From assembly GCF_009707385.1 (NCBI RefSeq), contig NZ_CP046115.1, positions 1,674,001 through 1,738,000 of the forward strand: a DNA stretch of 64,000 bases. The letters run 5' to 3'. How positions within the stretch are numbered: the stretch's first letter is position 1; each line of letters opens with the position of its first letter. The stretch comes from Klebsiella oxytoca. Its GTDB lineage: Bacteria; Pseudomonadota; Gammaproteobacteria; Enterobacterales; Enterobacteriaceae. The notes under the pieces were generated by a model that had not been told where the DNA came from, did not search any database, and saw nothing but the letters and a program-made list of their open reading frames with translations. This document shows positions 34,685-45,743 of the stretch, in pieces. Position numbers and translations under genes: made by a program.

Positions 34685-37435
34685 TTATCCTCTACCAAAG
34701 TACCCGGATCGCGTCTTAAGGACGGCGACAAACGGTATCCCGGTATTTAACACCACCTCATCCCATTCGCCCAGTTCAGGGGGCACTTCTCGCGGCAGTG
34801 TAACACGGAAACAGGCGCCGCCTTGCGGGCGCGTCGCGGCGCTAATTGTCCCGCCGTGGACTTCAACAATGGCCTGACAAATCGCCAGCCCCAGGCCTAC
34901 GCCGGGAATTGCCGACTCTTTATTACCGCGGGCGAATTTATCAAAGATAGCCTGTTCCTGCCCGACAGGAATGCCCGGTCCGTTATCCCATACCTCGAGA
35001 CACAAATGATGCGGGTCGGCGTGCGCGGTAATGCCGATTTGCGCCTGCGGCCCGGCGTACTTCACCGCGTTTTCCAGCAGATTAATCAGCACCCGTTCGA
35101 AAAGCGGGCCATCGACGTGGACCAGCAGCAGCGGATCCGGCAGGGCGAGCTGAATATGCCTCCCGCCGAGCCCCGGTTCCAGCATACGCAGCGCGCTGCC
35201 GATCACCTCTTCGAGGGTCAGCCACTCTTTATGCAAATTAAAGCCGCCGGACTGGATCCGCGCCATATCCAGTAGATTATTGACCAGGCGGGTGGTGTTC
35301 AGCACGTGCTGGCGAATCTCATTGGCCTGCGGCGCGTGCTTCGATCCTTCGCTGGCGAGATCGAGGGTCAGGATCTCCGCCTGACCGAACAGCACCGTCA
35401 AAGGAGTGCGGAGATCGTGAGAAAGCGCCGCCAGCAGCGAGTTGCGCAGACTTTCTCGTTCGCTGTTCAGCCGCGCCTGCTCTTCGCTGGCGGTAAGCGT
35501 CAGTCTCTCCAGCGCGCTGGCGACCAGCAGGGTGAAGGTTTCCAGCAGGCGCTGCTGTTCAGGGATCATCAGCTGGCGCAGATTCGCTGGTTCCACTACC
35601 AGTAACCCCCAGGTGCGGGCGGCGCTTTTCAGCGGCAGAATTTGGTAGGGCACGCCGGGCAGCGTATCGGTACCCGCTCCGGCGGGCTGCCCTTTGTCGA
35701 AGCTCCAGCGGGCAATCGCGTCATCCCAGGTGATTGTCGCCGTCTGCTGCGTCAACGGAGAGAGCCTGTCTGCCTCATCGGGCAACAGCAGCTGGCTACG
35801 CGCCTGAAACGTTGAGGCGATAAACCGCTCGCTGGTGGCGGCGATATCCTCCCGACTGCGGCCCACCGCCAGCGCTTTTGACATTTCGTACAGATGCCGG
35901 GTGCGCCGTTCGCGATAGCGCGCCACCCGCGCCTGGTAGCGTACGCCGGCGGTGAGGTTGCCGATAAGCAGCCCGACGGTCAGCATCACGCCAAAGGTCA
36001 ACAAGTACTGCACGTCGGAAACCGCCAGCGTTCCGCGCGGTGCGACGAAAAACAGATCAAAGCTGACTACGTTAATCACCGTCGCCAGTACCGACGGCCA
36101 GCGGCCATAGACGAGGGCGATAATCACCACCCCAAGCAGATACAGCATCACCAGATTGGCGGCTTCAAAGGCCATCAGCCACTGCATGGCGACAACGGTA
36201 ATCACCGCACATAGCGCGATGGCGACAACGCATCCTTGTAGCTGTAAACGCCATTTTTCCATCGCCGTCCGGCCATCGCTGGCGGGAGCGGGCAGGGAAG
36301 CGGCCTTTTCATCCAGCGCGATCGCCACCAGATCGAGATCCGGCGCGTGGCGGGCCAGACGATCGGCGAAGCCGCTGCGGTCCCACCAGCGTTTTTTTTG
36401 CTGGCGGCCAATCACTATCTTGCCGAGATTATGTTCGCGGGCGTAGTGCAGAACGGCCTTCTCTTCAGAAGGATCGGAGAGGGTGGCGGTTTCCGCGCCC
36501 AGCTCCTGCGCCAGCCTGAGCGCGGCGAGAATCGCCCGCCGTTTCGCTTCCGGCAGGCGATGCAGAGAGGGGGTTTCGACATACACCGCATGCCAGACGC
36601 TGCCCAGCCTGGCGGCCAGCCGGGCGGCGGCGCGCACCAGCTTTTCGCTGCCGGTGTTATGTCCGATGCACAACAGAATGGCGTCGCGGGTATGCCAGAC
36701 TTTTTCCTGGCCCTGGCGGTCGCGCCAGGCGCGCATCTGCTCATCGACGCGGTCGGCGGTGCGGCGCAGCGCCAGCTCGCGCAGGGCGATCAGGTTGCCC
36801 TTACGAAAGAAATTCTCAATGGCCCGCTCGGCCTGGCCACCGATATAGACTTTACCTTCATTCAGCCGCTGACGCAGATCGTCCGGGGGCAGGTCGACCA
36901 GCACCACATCGTCGGCGGCATCGAAAAACGGGTCGGGGACAGTTTCTCGAACCTGCACGCCGGTGATGCCGCTGACGACGTCGTTCAGGCTCTCAAGATG
37001 CTGGACGTTAACGGTAGTGAAAATATCAATGCCGGCTTCCAGCAGCTCTTCAACGTCCTGCCAGCGTTTAGGATGACGCGAGCCGGGCGCGTTGCTGTGC
37101 GCCAGCTCATCGACGAGGATCAGCGCCGGGCGGCGGGCCAGCGCGCCGTCAAGGTCAAACTCCCGAACGTAGCGCCCGCGGTGGGAGAGACGGCGCTGGG
37201 GCAGGGTGCTGAGCCCCTCAAGCATCGCCGCCGTCTCTTTACGCCCGTGGGTTTCCGCCACGCCAATCAGAATATCCAGACCCTGGGCGCGTAGCCGCTG
37301 CGCTTCCGCCAGCATCGCCCAGGTTTTACCCACCCCCGCGCAGGCGCCAAAAAATATCTTCAGCTTGCCGCGATGGGGGGCGGCGGTGTGTTGCAGCAGG
37401 CGGTCAGGGTCCGGACGCAGCGGCTCGTCACTCAT
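34685..37435 (-). CDS. kdpD: Sensor kinase KdpD, with extended C-terminus
   Basis: Senses potassium and turgor and phosphorylates KdpE. It has 916 residues against about 894 in E. coli. The N-terminal KdpD domain has Walker A GACAGVGKT (about 31-39). A USP-like domain follows, then four membrane helices near 400-500, a GAF-like region, a HisKA box with the phospho-His in ALSHDLRTP, and the ATPase boxes NLLENAVKYAG, DNGPGIP and GVGLGLAI. The excess lies after PPELGEWDE: about 20 residues ending in SGYFGRG. It starts one base after the kdpC stop. Confidence 0.94.
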   Translation of the reverse strand: MSDEPLRPDPDRLLQHTAAPHRGKLKIFFGACAGVGKTWAMLAEAQRLRAQGLDILIGVAETHGRKETAAMLEGLSTLPQRRLSHRGRYVREFDLDGALARRPALILVDELAHSNAPGSRHPKRWQDVEELLEAGIDIFTTVNVQHLESLNDVVSGITGVQVRETVPDPFFDAADDVVLVDLPPDDLRQRLNEGKVYIGGQAERAIENFFRKGNLIALRELALRRTADRVDEQMRAWRDRQGQEKVWHTRDAILLCIGHNTGSEKLVRAAARLAARLGSVWHAVYVETPSLHRLPEAKRRAILAALRLAQELGAETATLSDPSEEKAVLHYAREHNLGKIVIGRQQKKRWWDRSGFADRLARHAPDLDLVAIALDEKAASLPAPASDGRTAMEKWRLQLQGCVVAIALCAVITVVAMQWLMAFEAANLVMLYLLGVVIIALVYGRWPSVLATVINVVSFDLFFVAPRGTLAVSDVQYLLTFGVMLTVGLLIGNLTAGVRYQARVARYRERRTRHLYEMSKALAVGRSREDIAATSERFIASTFQARSQLLLPDEADRLSPLTQQTATITWDDAIARWSFDKGQPAGAGTDTLPGVPYQILPLKSAARTWGLLVVEPANLRQLMIPEQQRLLETFTLLVASALERLTLTASEEQARLNSERESLRNSLLAALSHDLRTPLTVLFGQAEILTLDLASEGSKHAPQANEIRQHVLNTTRLVNNLLDMARIQSGGFNLHKEWLTLEEVIGSALRMLEPGLGGRHIQLALPDPLLLVHVDGPLFERVLINLLENAVKYAGPQAQIGITAHADPHHLCLEVWDNGPGIPVGQEQAIFDKFARGNKESAIPGVGLGLAICQAIVEVHGGTISAATRPQGGACFRVTLPREVPPELGEWDEVVLNTGIPFVAVLKTRSGYFGRG

Positions 37436-37436
37436 C

Positions 37437-38012
37437 TTACTTTTCCTTCAGGGCATCCAGCGACATATTCAGCTGCAGTATATTTACCACAGGTTGGCCG
37501 AGAAAACTGAGCAACGGTTTTTGCGTCGCCTCGTTCACCATCTGCCTGACCTGCTCCACGCTAAGCTGCCGCGCTTTAGCGACCCGTGCAACCTGCCACA
37601 GCGCGGCGGCCGGAGTCAGGCTGTAATCCAGCCCGCTCGCCGAGGCGGTAACCAGTTCCACCGGCACCGTCGGATTCGCCTCCGGGTTGGCGGCGCGCAG
37701 AGCCTGCACCCGATCGCTGATGGCTTTGTCCAGCGCTGGATTGCTGGCGGCGAGGTTACTGCCGCCGGACGCCAGCGGGTTATCCGCCACTTCCGCGGTG
37801 GCGGAAGGGCGGCCCTGGAAATAGCCCGGGGCGGTAAAGTTCTGTCCGATAAGGCTGGAACCGCGCACTTCGCCGTCAATCCGCACCAGCGAGCCGTTGG
37901 CCTGCTGCGGGAACCACCATTGTCCCAGAGCGGTGGTGAGCAGCGGATAGACGCCGCCGGTTATTAGCGTTAACAGAATAAACAGCACAACGGCAGGACG
38001 AATTAATGACAT
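37437..38012 (-). CDS. kdpC: K+-transporting ATPase subunit KdpC
   Basis: An assembly and affinity subunit of the Kdp potassium pump. It has 191 residues (E. coli 190), one N-terminal membrane helix (about 8-30) and a soluble periplasmic domain with [12 protein letters not shown] and the conserved [17 protein letters not shown]. It follows kdpB by 10 bases. Confidence 0.95.
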   Translation of the reverse strand: MSLIRPAVVLFILLTLITGGVYPLLTTALGQWWFPQQANGSLVRIDGEVRGSSLIGQNFTAPGYFQGRPSATAEVADNPLASGGSNLAASNPALDKAISDRVQALRAANPEANPTVPVELVTASASGLDYSLTPAAALWQVARVAKARQLSVEQVRQMVNEATQKPLLSFLGQPVVNILQLNMSLDALKEK

Positions 38013-38022
38013 GGTTTTTTCC

Positions 38023-40071
38023 TCACAGCAGTCCGCTCAGGGTCAGTAACAGGTCGATAGCTTTAATACCGATAAACGGCACCAGCAGGCCGCCCAGGCC
38101 GTAGACCCACAGGTTGCGGCGCAGCATCGCCGAGGCCGTCAGCGGCTTATAGCTCACGCCCTTCAGCGCCAGCGGGATCAGGAAGATGATGATCAGCGCG
38201 TTAAAAATCACCGCGCTCAGGATCGCCGAAGAGGGCGAGTGCAGATGCATCACGTTAAGCATCGCCAGCGGCGGATAGACGGCGGCAAAGGCGGCCGGAA
38301 TAATGGCGAAATACTTCGCCACGTCGTTGGCGATGCTGAAGGTGGTTAAAGAACCACGGGTCATCAGCATCTGTTTACCGATATGCACAACCTCAATCAG
38401 TTTGGTGGGGTTAGAGTCCAGATCCACCATGTTGCCCGCCTCTTTTGCCGCCTGGGTACCGGAGTTCATCGCCACCGCGACGTCGGCCTGCGCCAGCGCC
38501 GGGGCATCGTTGGTACCGTCGCCGGTCATCGCCACCAGCCGTCCTTCGGATTGATACTGACGAATCAGCGCCAGTTTAGCCTCCGGCGTCGCTTCGGCGA
38601 GAAAATCATCCACTCCGGCCTCCGCGGCAATAGCGGCGGCGGTCAGGCGGTTATCGCCGGTGATCATCACCGTTTTAATGCCCATTTTGCGCAGCTGGGC
38701 AAAGCGCTCTTTAATACCGCCCTTGACGATATCTTTGAGCGAAATAATCCCCAGCACCCGCTCGCCCTCGGCAACCACCAGCGGCGTGGCGCCAAGACGC
38801 GCCACTTCTTCTACCTGCTTCTCGACATCGGCCGGGAAATGGCCGCCGTTGGCCTCCACGTGGCGGCGAATGGCATCCACAGAACCTTTGCGGATCATCC
38901 GCTGGTCGATGTTGATGCCGCTCATTCGGGTCTGGGCGGTAAACGGCACAAAGGTGGCATGCAGGGATTGCAGATCGCGCTCGCGCAGGTTAAAGCGCTG
39001 TTTTGCCAGCACCACGATGCTGCGACCTTCCGGCGTTTCATCGGCCAGCGACGAAAGCTGGGCGGCATCGGCGAGCGTTTTTTCTTCCACGCCCTGCGCA
39101 GGCAGGAATGCCGACGCCTGGCGGTTGCCGAGGGTAATGGTGCCGGTTTTGTCCAGCAGCAGGACGTCGACATCCCCAGCCGCCTCCACCGCGCGGCCGC
39201 TGGTGGCGATCACGTTCGCACCGAGCATGCGGCTCATGCCGGCGACGCCGATGGCCGACAGCAGGCCGCCGATCGTCGTGGGGATCAGGCACACCAGCAG
39301 CGCCACCAGTACCGTTACGCTGACCGCGTTACCGCTCCAGGCGGAGAAGGGCCAGATGGTGGCGGTGGCCAGCAGGAATACCAGGGTCAGGGCGATCAGC
39401 AGGATGGTCAGGGCGATTTCGTTCGGCGTCTTACGGCGCTGGGCGCCTTCAACCATAGCGATCATCCGGTCGAGGAAGGTTTCGCCGGGGTTGACGCTGC
39501 AGCGGATCACCAGCCAGTCAGACAGAATACGCGTCCCGCCGGTTACCGACGCGAAGTCGCCGCCGGATTCGCGGATAACCGGCGCGGATTCGCCGGTAAT
39601 GGCGCTCTCATCCACCGACGCGCCGCCTTCGATCACTTCGCCGTCGCAGGGAATAATATCCCCCGCTTCGACCAGCACCACGTCGCCTTTACGCAGTTCC
39701 TCGGCGGGCACGTGATCAATTTGCGCATCGTGCTGCGGCGCGCGCAGCTTACGGGCGAATGAGGTCTTTTTAACCCCTTTAAGGCTGTTGGCCTGCGCTT
39801 TGCTGCGGCCCTCGGCCATCGCCTCGGCGAAGTTGGCGAACAATACGGTGAACCACAGCCAGAAACTAATGGCCGCGGTAAACCCGGCGCTGCCGGCTAC
39901 CTGCCCGCTTGCCATGGCGACGGCCAGCAGGGTGGTCAGCAGGCTGCCAATCCAGACGATAAACATTACCGGGTTATGCCACTGCACGGCAGGGCTCAGT
40001 TTTTTCACGGCATCCAGCAGCGCCTGGCGCACCAGCGTCGGCTCCAGCAGGGCTAATGATTTGCGACTCAT
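38023..40071 (-). CDS. kdpB: K+-transporting P-type ATPase subunit KdpB
   Basis: The ATP-hydrolysing subunit. It has 682 residues, equal to E. coli. The phosphorylated Asp307 is in DKTGTIT, the actuator loop is TGES, and the hinge motif is [21 protein letters not shown] (within about 515-535). About seven membrane helices are present. It follows kdpA by 21 bases. Confidence 0.97.
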   Translation of the reverse strand: MSRKSLALLEPTLVRQALLDAVKKLSPAVQWHNPVMFIVWIGSLLTTLLAVAMASGQVAGSAGFTAAISFWLWFTVLFANFAEAMAEGRSKAQANSLKGVKKTSFARKLRAPQHDAQIDHVPAEELRKGDVVLVEAGDIIPCDGEVIEGGASVDESAITGESAPVIRESGGDFASVTGGTRILSDWLVIRCSVNPGETFLDRMIAMVEGAQRRKTPNEIALTILLIALTLVFLLATATIWPFSAWSGNAVSVTVLVALLVCLIPTTIGGLLSAIGVAGMSRMLGANVIATSGRAVEAAGDVDVLLLDKTGTITLGNRQASAFLPAQGVEEKTLADAAQLSSLADETPEGRSIVVLAKQRFNLRERDLQSLHATFVPFTAQTRMSGINIDQRMIRKGSVDAIRRHVEANGGHFPADVEKQVEEVARLGATPLVVAEGERVLGIISLKDIVKGGIKERFAQLRKMGIKTVMITGDNRLTAAAIAAEAGVDDFLAEATPEAKLALIRQYQSEGRLVAMTGDGTNDAPALAQADVAVAMNSGTQAAKEAGNMVDLDSNPTKLIEVVHIGKQMLMTRGSLTTFSIANDVAKYFAIIPAAFAAVYPPLAMLNVMHLHSPSSAILSAVIFNALIIIFLIPLALKGVSYKPLTASAMLRRNLWVYGLGGLLVPFIGIKAIDLLLTLSGLL

Positions 40072-40092
40072 AACAGGTAGCTCCGCACTTGC

Positions 40093-41772
40093 TTAAAGTA
40101 AGGAAAAGTGTTCCGCCAGCGGGCCGAGCGCCAGCGCGGGAATAAAGGTCAGGGCGCCGACCAGCAGCACGGTGCCGATCAGCAGGCCGATAAACAGCGC
40201 ATCATGGGTGGCGAGCGTGCCGCTACCGGCGGGCTGAATTTTCTTGGTCACCAGCGAACCGGCGATAGCCATGACCGGAATAATCACCGCGAAGCGGCCG
40301 ACCAGCATGCAAAACGCCAGCAGCAGGTTCCAGAACGGCGTCGCCGCGCTCAGGCCGCCAAAGGTGCTGCCGTTGTTATTGGCCGCTGAGGTGACGGCGT
40401 ACAGCACTTCGCTGAAGCCGTGTGGGCCAGGGTTGAACATTCCCGCGCGTCCTGCCTCGGTCATCATCGCCAGCGCCGTGCCGAGCAGTACCAGCGTCGG
40501 GGTGACGAGAATAGCCAGCGCAATCATTTTCATTTCGCGGACGTCGATTTTCTTACCGAGGTATTCCGGGGTGCGGCCAATCATCAGCCCGGCGATAAAT
40601 ACCGCCAGCATCACGAACAGCAGCATGCCGTACAGGCCTGAACCGACGCCGCCGAAGACCACTTCGCCTATCTGCATCAGCCACATCGGCACCATGCCGC
40701 CCAGCGCGGTAAAGGAGTCATGCATCGCGTTGACCGCCCCGCATGACGCGGCGGTAGTGACCACGGCAAACAGGCTGCTGGCAAGAATGCCGAACCGGCT
40801 CTCTTTTCCTTCCATGTTCAGACTGCTGTCGGCGCCAAGGCTCAGCAGATGCGGGTTGCCGCGGGTTTCCGCCCACATGACTACCGCCACGCAGACGATA
40901 AAGATAAGCGTCATTGCCCACAGGATTGCCCGTCCCTGACGGCGGTCGCCTACTACCTCACCGAAGGCGAAGCACAGCGCCGCCGGGATCAGAAAGATCG
41001 CCAGCATCTGTACCAGATTGGTCAGCGCAGTGGGGTTTTCAAACGGATGCGCCGAGTTAGCGTTAAAGAAGCCGCCGCCGTTGGTACCCAGCATTTTTAT
41101 CGCTTCCTGCGAAGCCACTGGCCCCATTGGCAGCATCTGGCGTACCCCTTCAAGCGAGGTAAAACCCTGATTAGGCGCAAAACTCTGCGGTACGCCCTGC
41201 TGAATAAAGAACAGCGCAATCAGCAGCGAAATGGGCAGCAGCAGCCAGAGGGTGATGCGGGTCAGATCGACCCAGGCGTTACCCAGGGTGCTGACCTTCT
41301 GCCGGGCGTAAGCGCGGGTAAGGGCAAAGATCACCGCGATGCCGGTGGCGGCGGAAAGGAAGTTTTGCACCGCCAGTCCGGCCATCTGGCTAAGGCTGCT
41401 CATGGTGGCTTCACCGGCATAGGCCTGCCAGTTGGTATTGCTGACGAAGCTCACCGCCGTATTCAGCGCCAGATCCCATGAAAGTCCGGGCAGGTGCTGA
41501 GGATTGAGCGGCAGGGAACCCTGGAGCATCAGTAGCGCAAAAAGCGCCGCCAGGCCCAGCGCGTTAAACAGCAGGATAGCGAATAAATATTGATACCAGT
41601 TCATCTCCTGCGAACCAATGCCCGCCGCCCGCCATAAACCGCGTTCGATACCGGCCAGTCCCGGTAGTGGAACATCGTTGATCATGGTCGCCAGCGCCGT
41701 GCCCAGCGGACGAGCCAGGAGCATCAGCAGTATCAGGAAGCTGGCAATGAGTAAAAATCCTTGAGCGGCCAT
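40093..41772 (-). CDS. kdpA: K+-transporting ATPase subunit KdpA
   Basis: The potassium-selective, channel-like subunit. It has 559 residues (E. coli 557). Four selectivity-type loops are recognisable (for example [51 protein letters not shown]). The ATG at 41772 has GGAGG upstream and shares its A with the kdpF stop (TGATG), so the two are translationally coupled. Confidence 0.97.
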   Translation of the reverse strand: MAAQGFLLIASFLILLMLLARPLGTALATMINDVPLPGLAGIERGLWRAAGIGSQEMNWYQYLFAILLFNALGLAALFALLMLQGSLPLNPQHLPGLSWDLALNTAVSFVSNTNWQAYAGEATMSSLSQMAGLAVQNFLSAATGIAVIFALTRAYARQKVSTLGNAWVDLTRITLWLLLPISLLIALFFIQQGVPQSFAPNQGFTSLEGVRQMLPMGPVASQEAIKMLGTNGGGFFNANSAHPFENPTALTNLVQMLAIFLIPAALCFAFGEVVGDRRQGRAILWAMTLIFIVCVAVVMWAETRGNPHLLSLGADSSLNMEGKESRFGILASSLFAVVTTAASCGAVNAMHDSFTALGGMVPMWLMQIGEVVFGGVGSGLYGMLLFVMLAVFIAGLMIGRTPEYLGKKIDVREMKMIALAILVTPTLVLLGTALAMMTEAGRAGMFNPGPHGFSEVLYAVTSAANNNGSTFGGLSAATPFWNLLLAFCMLVGRFAVIIPVMAIAGSLVTKKIQPAGSGTLATHDALFIGLLIGTVLLVGALTFIPALALGPLAEHFSLL

Positions 41773-41861
41773 CAGAATGCCTCCGCGTGTATCAGGGCAT
41801 AGACCAGATAAACCAGCAACAGGAACACCAGCGCTACGCCAGCGATTACGCCTGCAGTCAC
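41772..41861 (-). CDS. kdpF: K+-transporting ATPase small subunit KdpF
   Basis: A 29-residue, single-helix peptide that stabilises the Kdp complex. The reading from GTG at 41861 gives a protein nearly identical to E. coli KdpF, ending [15 protein letters not shown] lies 5 bases before the GTG. Its TGA overlaps the kdpA ATG by one base. Confidence 0.95.
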   Translation of the reverse strand: MTAGVIAGVALVFLLLVYLVYALIHAEAF

Positions 41862-41943
41862 AATCCACCTCCGGGTGTCTTTTTGATTTACGAGGAGGAT
41901 AGGAATTCGGGCGCAAAGATTTCGCAAAAATCAGCCGCGGGGG

Positions 41944-41960
41944 TGTAAAAAAAATATAAA
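41944..41960 (-). promoter_or_regulatory. KdpE binding site
   Basis: On the minus strand TTTATATTTTTTTTACA, which matches the T-rich 17-base KdpE site of E. coli kdpFABC with one difference as I recall it. It lies 83 bases upstream of kdpF. The remaining gap to ybfA (to 42170) is AT-rich with no gene. Confidence 0.75.
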
Positions 41961-42170
41961 AATCGCCAAGCCCACAATTTAACTAATGGTTAGTATTAAT
42001 TTAACTTTTATGTAACTAAGTTACCGGATGAATGTAAATAAAGGCTAAATAAGTGCTTTTTAGTGGTCGGATGAGTAGTAAAATTACAACCAAAGCGGTA
42101 CTATTTTAGGCAGAGAAACATTGTAACTTTACCGGCTTTGCTTGCCGGCCTGACAAAGGGGAGAGAAATT

Positions 42171-42377
42171 ATGGCGTTGTACAAAACTTATCCTGCTCAT
42201 ATCATCTTTGCGCGTCGCGCTTTCGCCGTGGCCGCTGGCGTGCTGGCCCTTCCGGTGATGCTGTTCTGGAAAGATCGCGCGCGTTTTTACAGCTGGCTGC
42301 ACCGTGTGTGGTCAAAAACCAGCGACCAGCCGGTATGGATGGCGCAGGCGGAAAAGGCCTCCGCAGATTTTTATTAA
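42171..42377 (+). CDS. ybfA: Small membrane protein YbfA
   Basis: A 68-residue protein of unknown function with one hydrophobic segment (about 18-36, [19 protein letters not shown]), then [17 protein letters not shown]. It is very similar to E. coli YbfA and in the same place, divergent from kdpF. GGGGAG lies 8 bases before the ATG. The rhs and ybg genes that follow ybfA in E. coli K-12 are absent; phrB comes next. Confidence 0.9.
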   Translation: MALYKTYPAHIIFARRAFAVAAGVLALPVMLFWKDRARFYSWLHRVWSKTSDQPVWMAQAEKASADFY

Positions 42378-42452
42378 AAATTTCAGATTGCGGGACAGCT
42401 GAGCCTGCAGAAGCATGGGCACAGAGCCCACCCAGATTTGTTACGCATCAAG

Positions 42453-42480
42453 CCGCCGGTTTATCCGGCGGTTTTTTTTT
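42453..42480 (+). terminator. ybfA terminator
   Basis: Stem CCGCCGG/CCGGCGG with a 5-base loop, then nine T. Confidence 0.88.
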
Positions 42481-42579
42481 GCCTGGAGTGGCTTACACTT
42501 ATTAACTCCCCGCAGGCAAAGCCTGTGGGAGAGTTGAATATAAGTCGAATTTATCAATTTTAATGATGAAAGGAATGTT

Positions 42580-44022
42580 ATGGCCACCCATCTGGTCTGG
42601 TTTCGCGCGGATTTGCGCATGCACGATAACCTAGCGCTTGCTGCTGCCTGTCGCGATCCCCATGCCGAGGTGCTGGGGTTATTTATTGCCACGCCAGCGC
42701 AATGGCGCCAGCACGGGATGGCACCGCGTCAGGCGGCGTTTATGGTCAGCCACCTTCATAGCCTGCAGGCGGCGCTGGCAGAAAAGGGGATCCCGCTGCA
42801 CGTTGAGCATGCGGAAGATTTCGCTGCCAGCGTTAAGCGACTGACCAGCTTCTGCGAGCGACAGCAGGTCACTCATCTGTTTTACAACTATCAGTACGAA
42901 ATTAACGAACGCCAGCGCGATGCGGCAGTGGAGAAAGCTTTAGCAGCAGTCGTCTGTCAGGGTTTTGATGACAGCGTGCTGCTGCCGCCCGGCAGCGTGC
43001 TGACCGGCAGCCGCGAAATGTATAAGGTATTTACGCCGTTTAAAAATGCTTTTATTCGGCGTCTACAGGAAGCGCTGCCTGAGTGCGTCGCCGCGCCCAG
43101 GGTTCGCGCCGGTGGGCCAATAGATTCTGTAGCTGAAGTAAAAATTGATTATCCCCAGACGCCATTTGATACAAAACTGTTTGCCGCTGATGAAAAAAGC
43201 GCTATCGCCCGGCTTCGCGGCTTTTGCCAGCAAAAGGCCGCCGAATATGAACAGCAGCGCGATTTTCCGGCCATTGAGGGGACCAGTCGGCTGTCGCCGT
43301 GCCTGGCGGTAGGCGCGCTTTCACCGCGTCAGTGCCTGCATCGCCTGCTGGTGGAGCAGCCGCGAGCGCTGGAGGGGGAAGCGGGGGCGGTTTGGCTCAA
43401 CGAACTTATCTGGCGTGAGTTTTATCGCCATCTGATGGTTTACTACCCGAATTTGTGTAAAGGACGACCTTTTATCGCCTGGACCGATAAGGTGGCGTGG
43501 CTGGATGATACATCCCTGCTTCAGGCCTGGCAGCGCGGGGAAACCGGCTTCCCGATTGTTGACGCCGCCATGCGTCAGCTCAACACCACCGGCTGGATGC
43601 ACAATCGCCTGCGGATGATTGTCGCCAGTTTCCTGGTGAAAGACCTGCGTATCGACTGGCGGCTGGGGGAGCGCTACTTTATCGAACAGCTTATTGATGG
43701 CGATCTGGCGGCGAATAACGGCGGCTGGCAGTGGGCGGCGTCAACCGGTACCGATGCCGCGCCCTATTTTCGTATTTTTAACCCGACGACCCAGGGAGAG
43801 CGCTTTGATAAAGCGGGACAGTTTATTCGTCAATGGTTGCCGGAGCTGGCTACCGTGCCTGAAAAAGCGCTGCATCAACCGTGGCAGTGGGCGGATAAAC
43901 AGGGCTTAACGCTGAATTATCCGCGCCCGATTGTCGATCACAAGCAGGCGCGGCTGGAGACGCTGGCGGTCTGGGAAGCCGCCAGAGAACTTAAGGCTCC
44001 ATCGCCAGACGACGAGCCCTGA
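42580..44022 (+). CDS. phrB: Deoxyribodipyrimidine photolyase
   Basis: A light-driven repair enzyme for UV-made cyclobutane dimers. It has 480 residues (E. coli 472). The N-terminal antenna (MTHF) domain begins [15 protein letters not shown]. The FAD domain has [49 protein letters not shown] and [31 protein letters not shown] precedes the ATG. Its last 32 bases overlap the convergent end of dtpD. Confidence 0.96.
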   Translation: MATHLVWFRADLRMHDNLALAAACRDPHAEVLGLFIATPAQWRQHGMAPRQAAFMVSHLHSLQAALAEKGIPLHVEHAEDFAASVKRLTSFCERQQVTHLFYNYQYEINERQRDAAVEKALAAVVCQGFDDSVLLPPGSVLTGSREMYKVFTPFKNAFIRRLQEALPECVAAPRVRAGGPIDSVAEVKIDYPQTPFDTKLFAADEKSAIARLRGFCQQKAAEYEQQRDFPAIEGTSRLSPCLAVGALSPRQCLHRLLVEQPRALEGEAGAVWLNELIWREFYRHLMVYYPNLCKGRPFIAWTDKVAWLDDTSLLQAWQRGETGFPIVDAAMRQLNTTGWMHNRLRMIVASFLVKDLRIDWRLGERYFIEQLIDGDLAANNGGWQWAASTGTDAAPYFRIFNPTTQGERFDKAGQFIRQWLPELATVPEKALHQPWQWADKQGLTLNYPRPIVDHKQARLETLAVWEAARELKAPSPDDEP

Positions 44023-45472
44023 TTTTAACCGAGTGATACAGCCAGATAGCCAGCACCAGGCCGACGCAGGCCAGCGCGCCCCAGGTTATCTGGCTGAATA
44101 CCTCAATGTAGGCATTAATCGAGTAGTTGACGGCTCCGGCGGCGTCAAACGACCCCTGCGAGGTCTGGTCGGCAATCACGCCCGCCAGGTAATTGGCGAT
44201 AGCCCCGGAGAGCAGCATATAGATGCCGGTCAGTACGCCGGTCACGCCAGGGATCTCGATACGGGTAATCTGCGACATCGCCACCGGGTCGATAAACAGC
44301 TCGGCGAAGCCCATCACCGCCAGCCCCAGCACCATCAGCGGCATTGAAGATTGCCCGAAAGCCGCCGACCAGCGTGCGCTGAGGGTCAGGATACAGAACC
44401 CGGCGCTCATCAGGCCGAGGCCCAGCGCGAACTTGCCCCAGATACGCACGGTACGGTTGCCGTTGATATTCTCTTTCACCAGCCACGCCAGCACGACCCC
44501 GCAGAGCATCACCGCAAAGGCGTTGACCGACTGGAACATCGCGGTCGGTATCTCGTAGCCCATAAAATGACGGTTAACAAAACGGTCGATGTACAGGCTG
44601 ATGGAGCTGCCGCCCTGCTGCGCAAAAGCCCAGAACAGCAGGCTGAAGCAGGTGAGCACTATAATCAGACGTAGCTCTTTACGCTGCCTGGCGGTCTCAG
44701 CCCTCAGGTAGATCCGCGCCAGTACCGCCAGACCAATTACCGTCGCCACAATCAGCGCATATACCGACCACTCCTGCCAGAACAGCACGGCGATCAGCAG
44801 CGGCGCGGTGATAAGCAGAACCAGCAGCCAGCCCCAGTTCGGTAAGACAAAATTTCGTGCCCGCAGCGCTTCGCGATTGACGTTCCGCGTGTGGCGGAAG
44901 TGGCGGTTACCGCTGAGAAATATGACCAGCCCGGCAATCATCCCCACTGCCGCCAGCGCGAAGCCCATCGCCCAGCTGTACTCTTGCTGCACGTAGCCGC
45001 AGGCGATTGGCGCCACGATAGATCCGACGTTGCCCGCCGCGTACATCAGCGAAAAACCGCCATCGCGACGCGGGTCTGTGGGTTCATACAGTTCACCGAG
45101 CAGACAGCTGACGTTGGATTTAAACAGCCCGTAGCCGCAGACAATAATCGCCAGCGACAGGTAGAGGAAGGTGGGGGCGATTTCGCTGGCGCCGAGCACC
45201 AGATGGCCGATGGCCATCAACAGCGCGCCGAGCATCACCGCCATGCGGTTGCCCAGCAGCTTATCGGCGAGAAAGCCGCCGAGAATCGGCGTGACGTAGA
45301 CCAGTGAGCAATAGGCGCTGAACAGCGCATAAGCATGATTATCGTCATACTTCAGCTGATTGGTGAGATAGAGGATCAGCAGCGCGCGCATGCCGTAAAA
45401 ACTGAAGTATTCCCAGATTTGCAGCGCGACGACGTAATAAATCGCCCGCGGCTGTGAAGATTGTGTGTTCAT
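43991..45472 (-). CDS. dtpD: Dipeptide permease D (POT family)
   Basis: A proton-coupled di/tripeptide importer. It has 493 residues and about 14 helices. Helix 1 reads [17 protein letters not shown], including the shortened ExxER-type motif of this subfamily. Further marks are [30 protein letters not shown] and [17 protein letters not shown]. The end differs from E. coli DtpD and runs into phrB on the other strand. A 271-base gap upstream holds promoters for it and for ybgI; no gene is seen there. Confidence 0.92.
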   Translation of the reverse strand: MNTQSSQPRAIYYVVALQIWEYFSFYGMRALLILYLTNQLKYDDNHAYALFSAYCSLVYVTPILGGFLADKLLGNRMAVMLGALLMAIGHLVLGASEIAPTFLYLSLAIIVCGYGLFKSNVSCLLGELYEPTDPRRDGGFSLMYAAGNVGSIVAPIACGYVQQEYSWAMGFALAAVGMIAGLVIFLSGNRHFRHTRNVNREALRARNFVLPNWGWLLVLLITAPLLIAVLFWQEWSVYALIVATVIGLAVLARIYLRAETARQRKELRLIIVLTCFSLLFWAFAQQGGSSISLYIDRFVNRHFMGYEIPTAMFQSVNAFAVMLCGVVLAWLVKENINGNRTVRIWGKFALGLGLMSAGFCILTLSARWSAAFGQSSMPLMVLGLAVMGFAELFIDPVAMSQITRIEIPGVTGVLTGIYMLLSGAIANYLAGVIADQTSQGSFDAAGAVNYSINAYIEVFSQITWGALACVGLVLAIWLYHSVKIRARRLAMEP

Positions 45473-45743
45473 TTAACGCTCTGTCCTGCCATCAAAAATG
45501 AAAGTCGATCTTTCTGCATGAATAGCCATTAACTAGTGATATTCATGTGTTTAAAGGCTTTCTGGTTATTTAATATGCTGTAATAGTGCATAAATATACA
45601 CGAATGCGCGAGGGGAGGAGTAGACAAATTGCGGGATTTCGCCAACAGTCAAAGTAGCTGGCGAAGCGGTAGACCTATCGACTGACCGGGCGGATACCGT
45701 TATGTTATCCCTCTGCATAGAATGATGACCTGATGGAGCGGTA

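Noticed and set aside
38383..39762. 459-codon open frame on the plus strand opposite kdpB
   Set aside because: It is the antisense shadow of kdpB in GC-rich DNA. It has no ribosome site or recognisable protein, and kdpB itself is certain.
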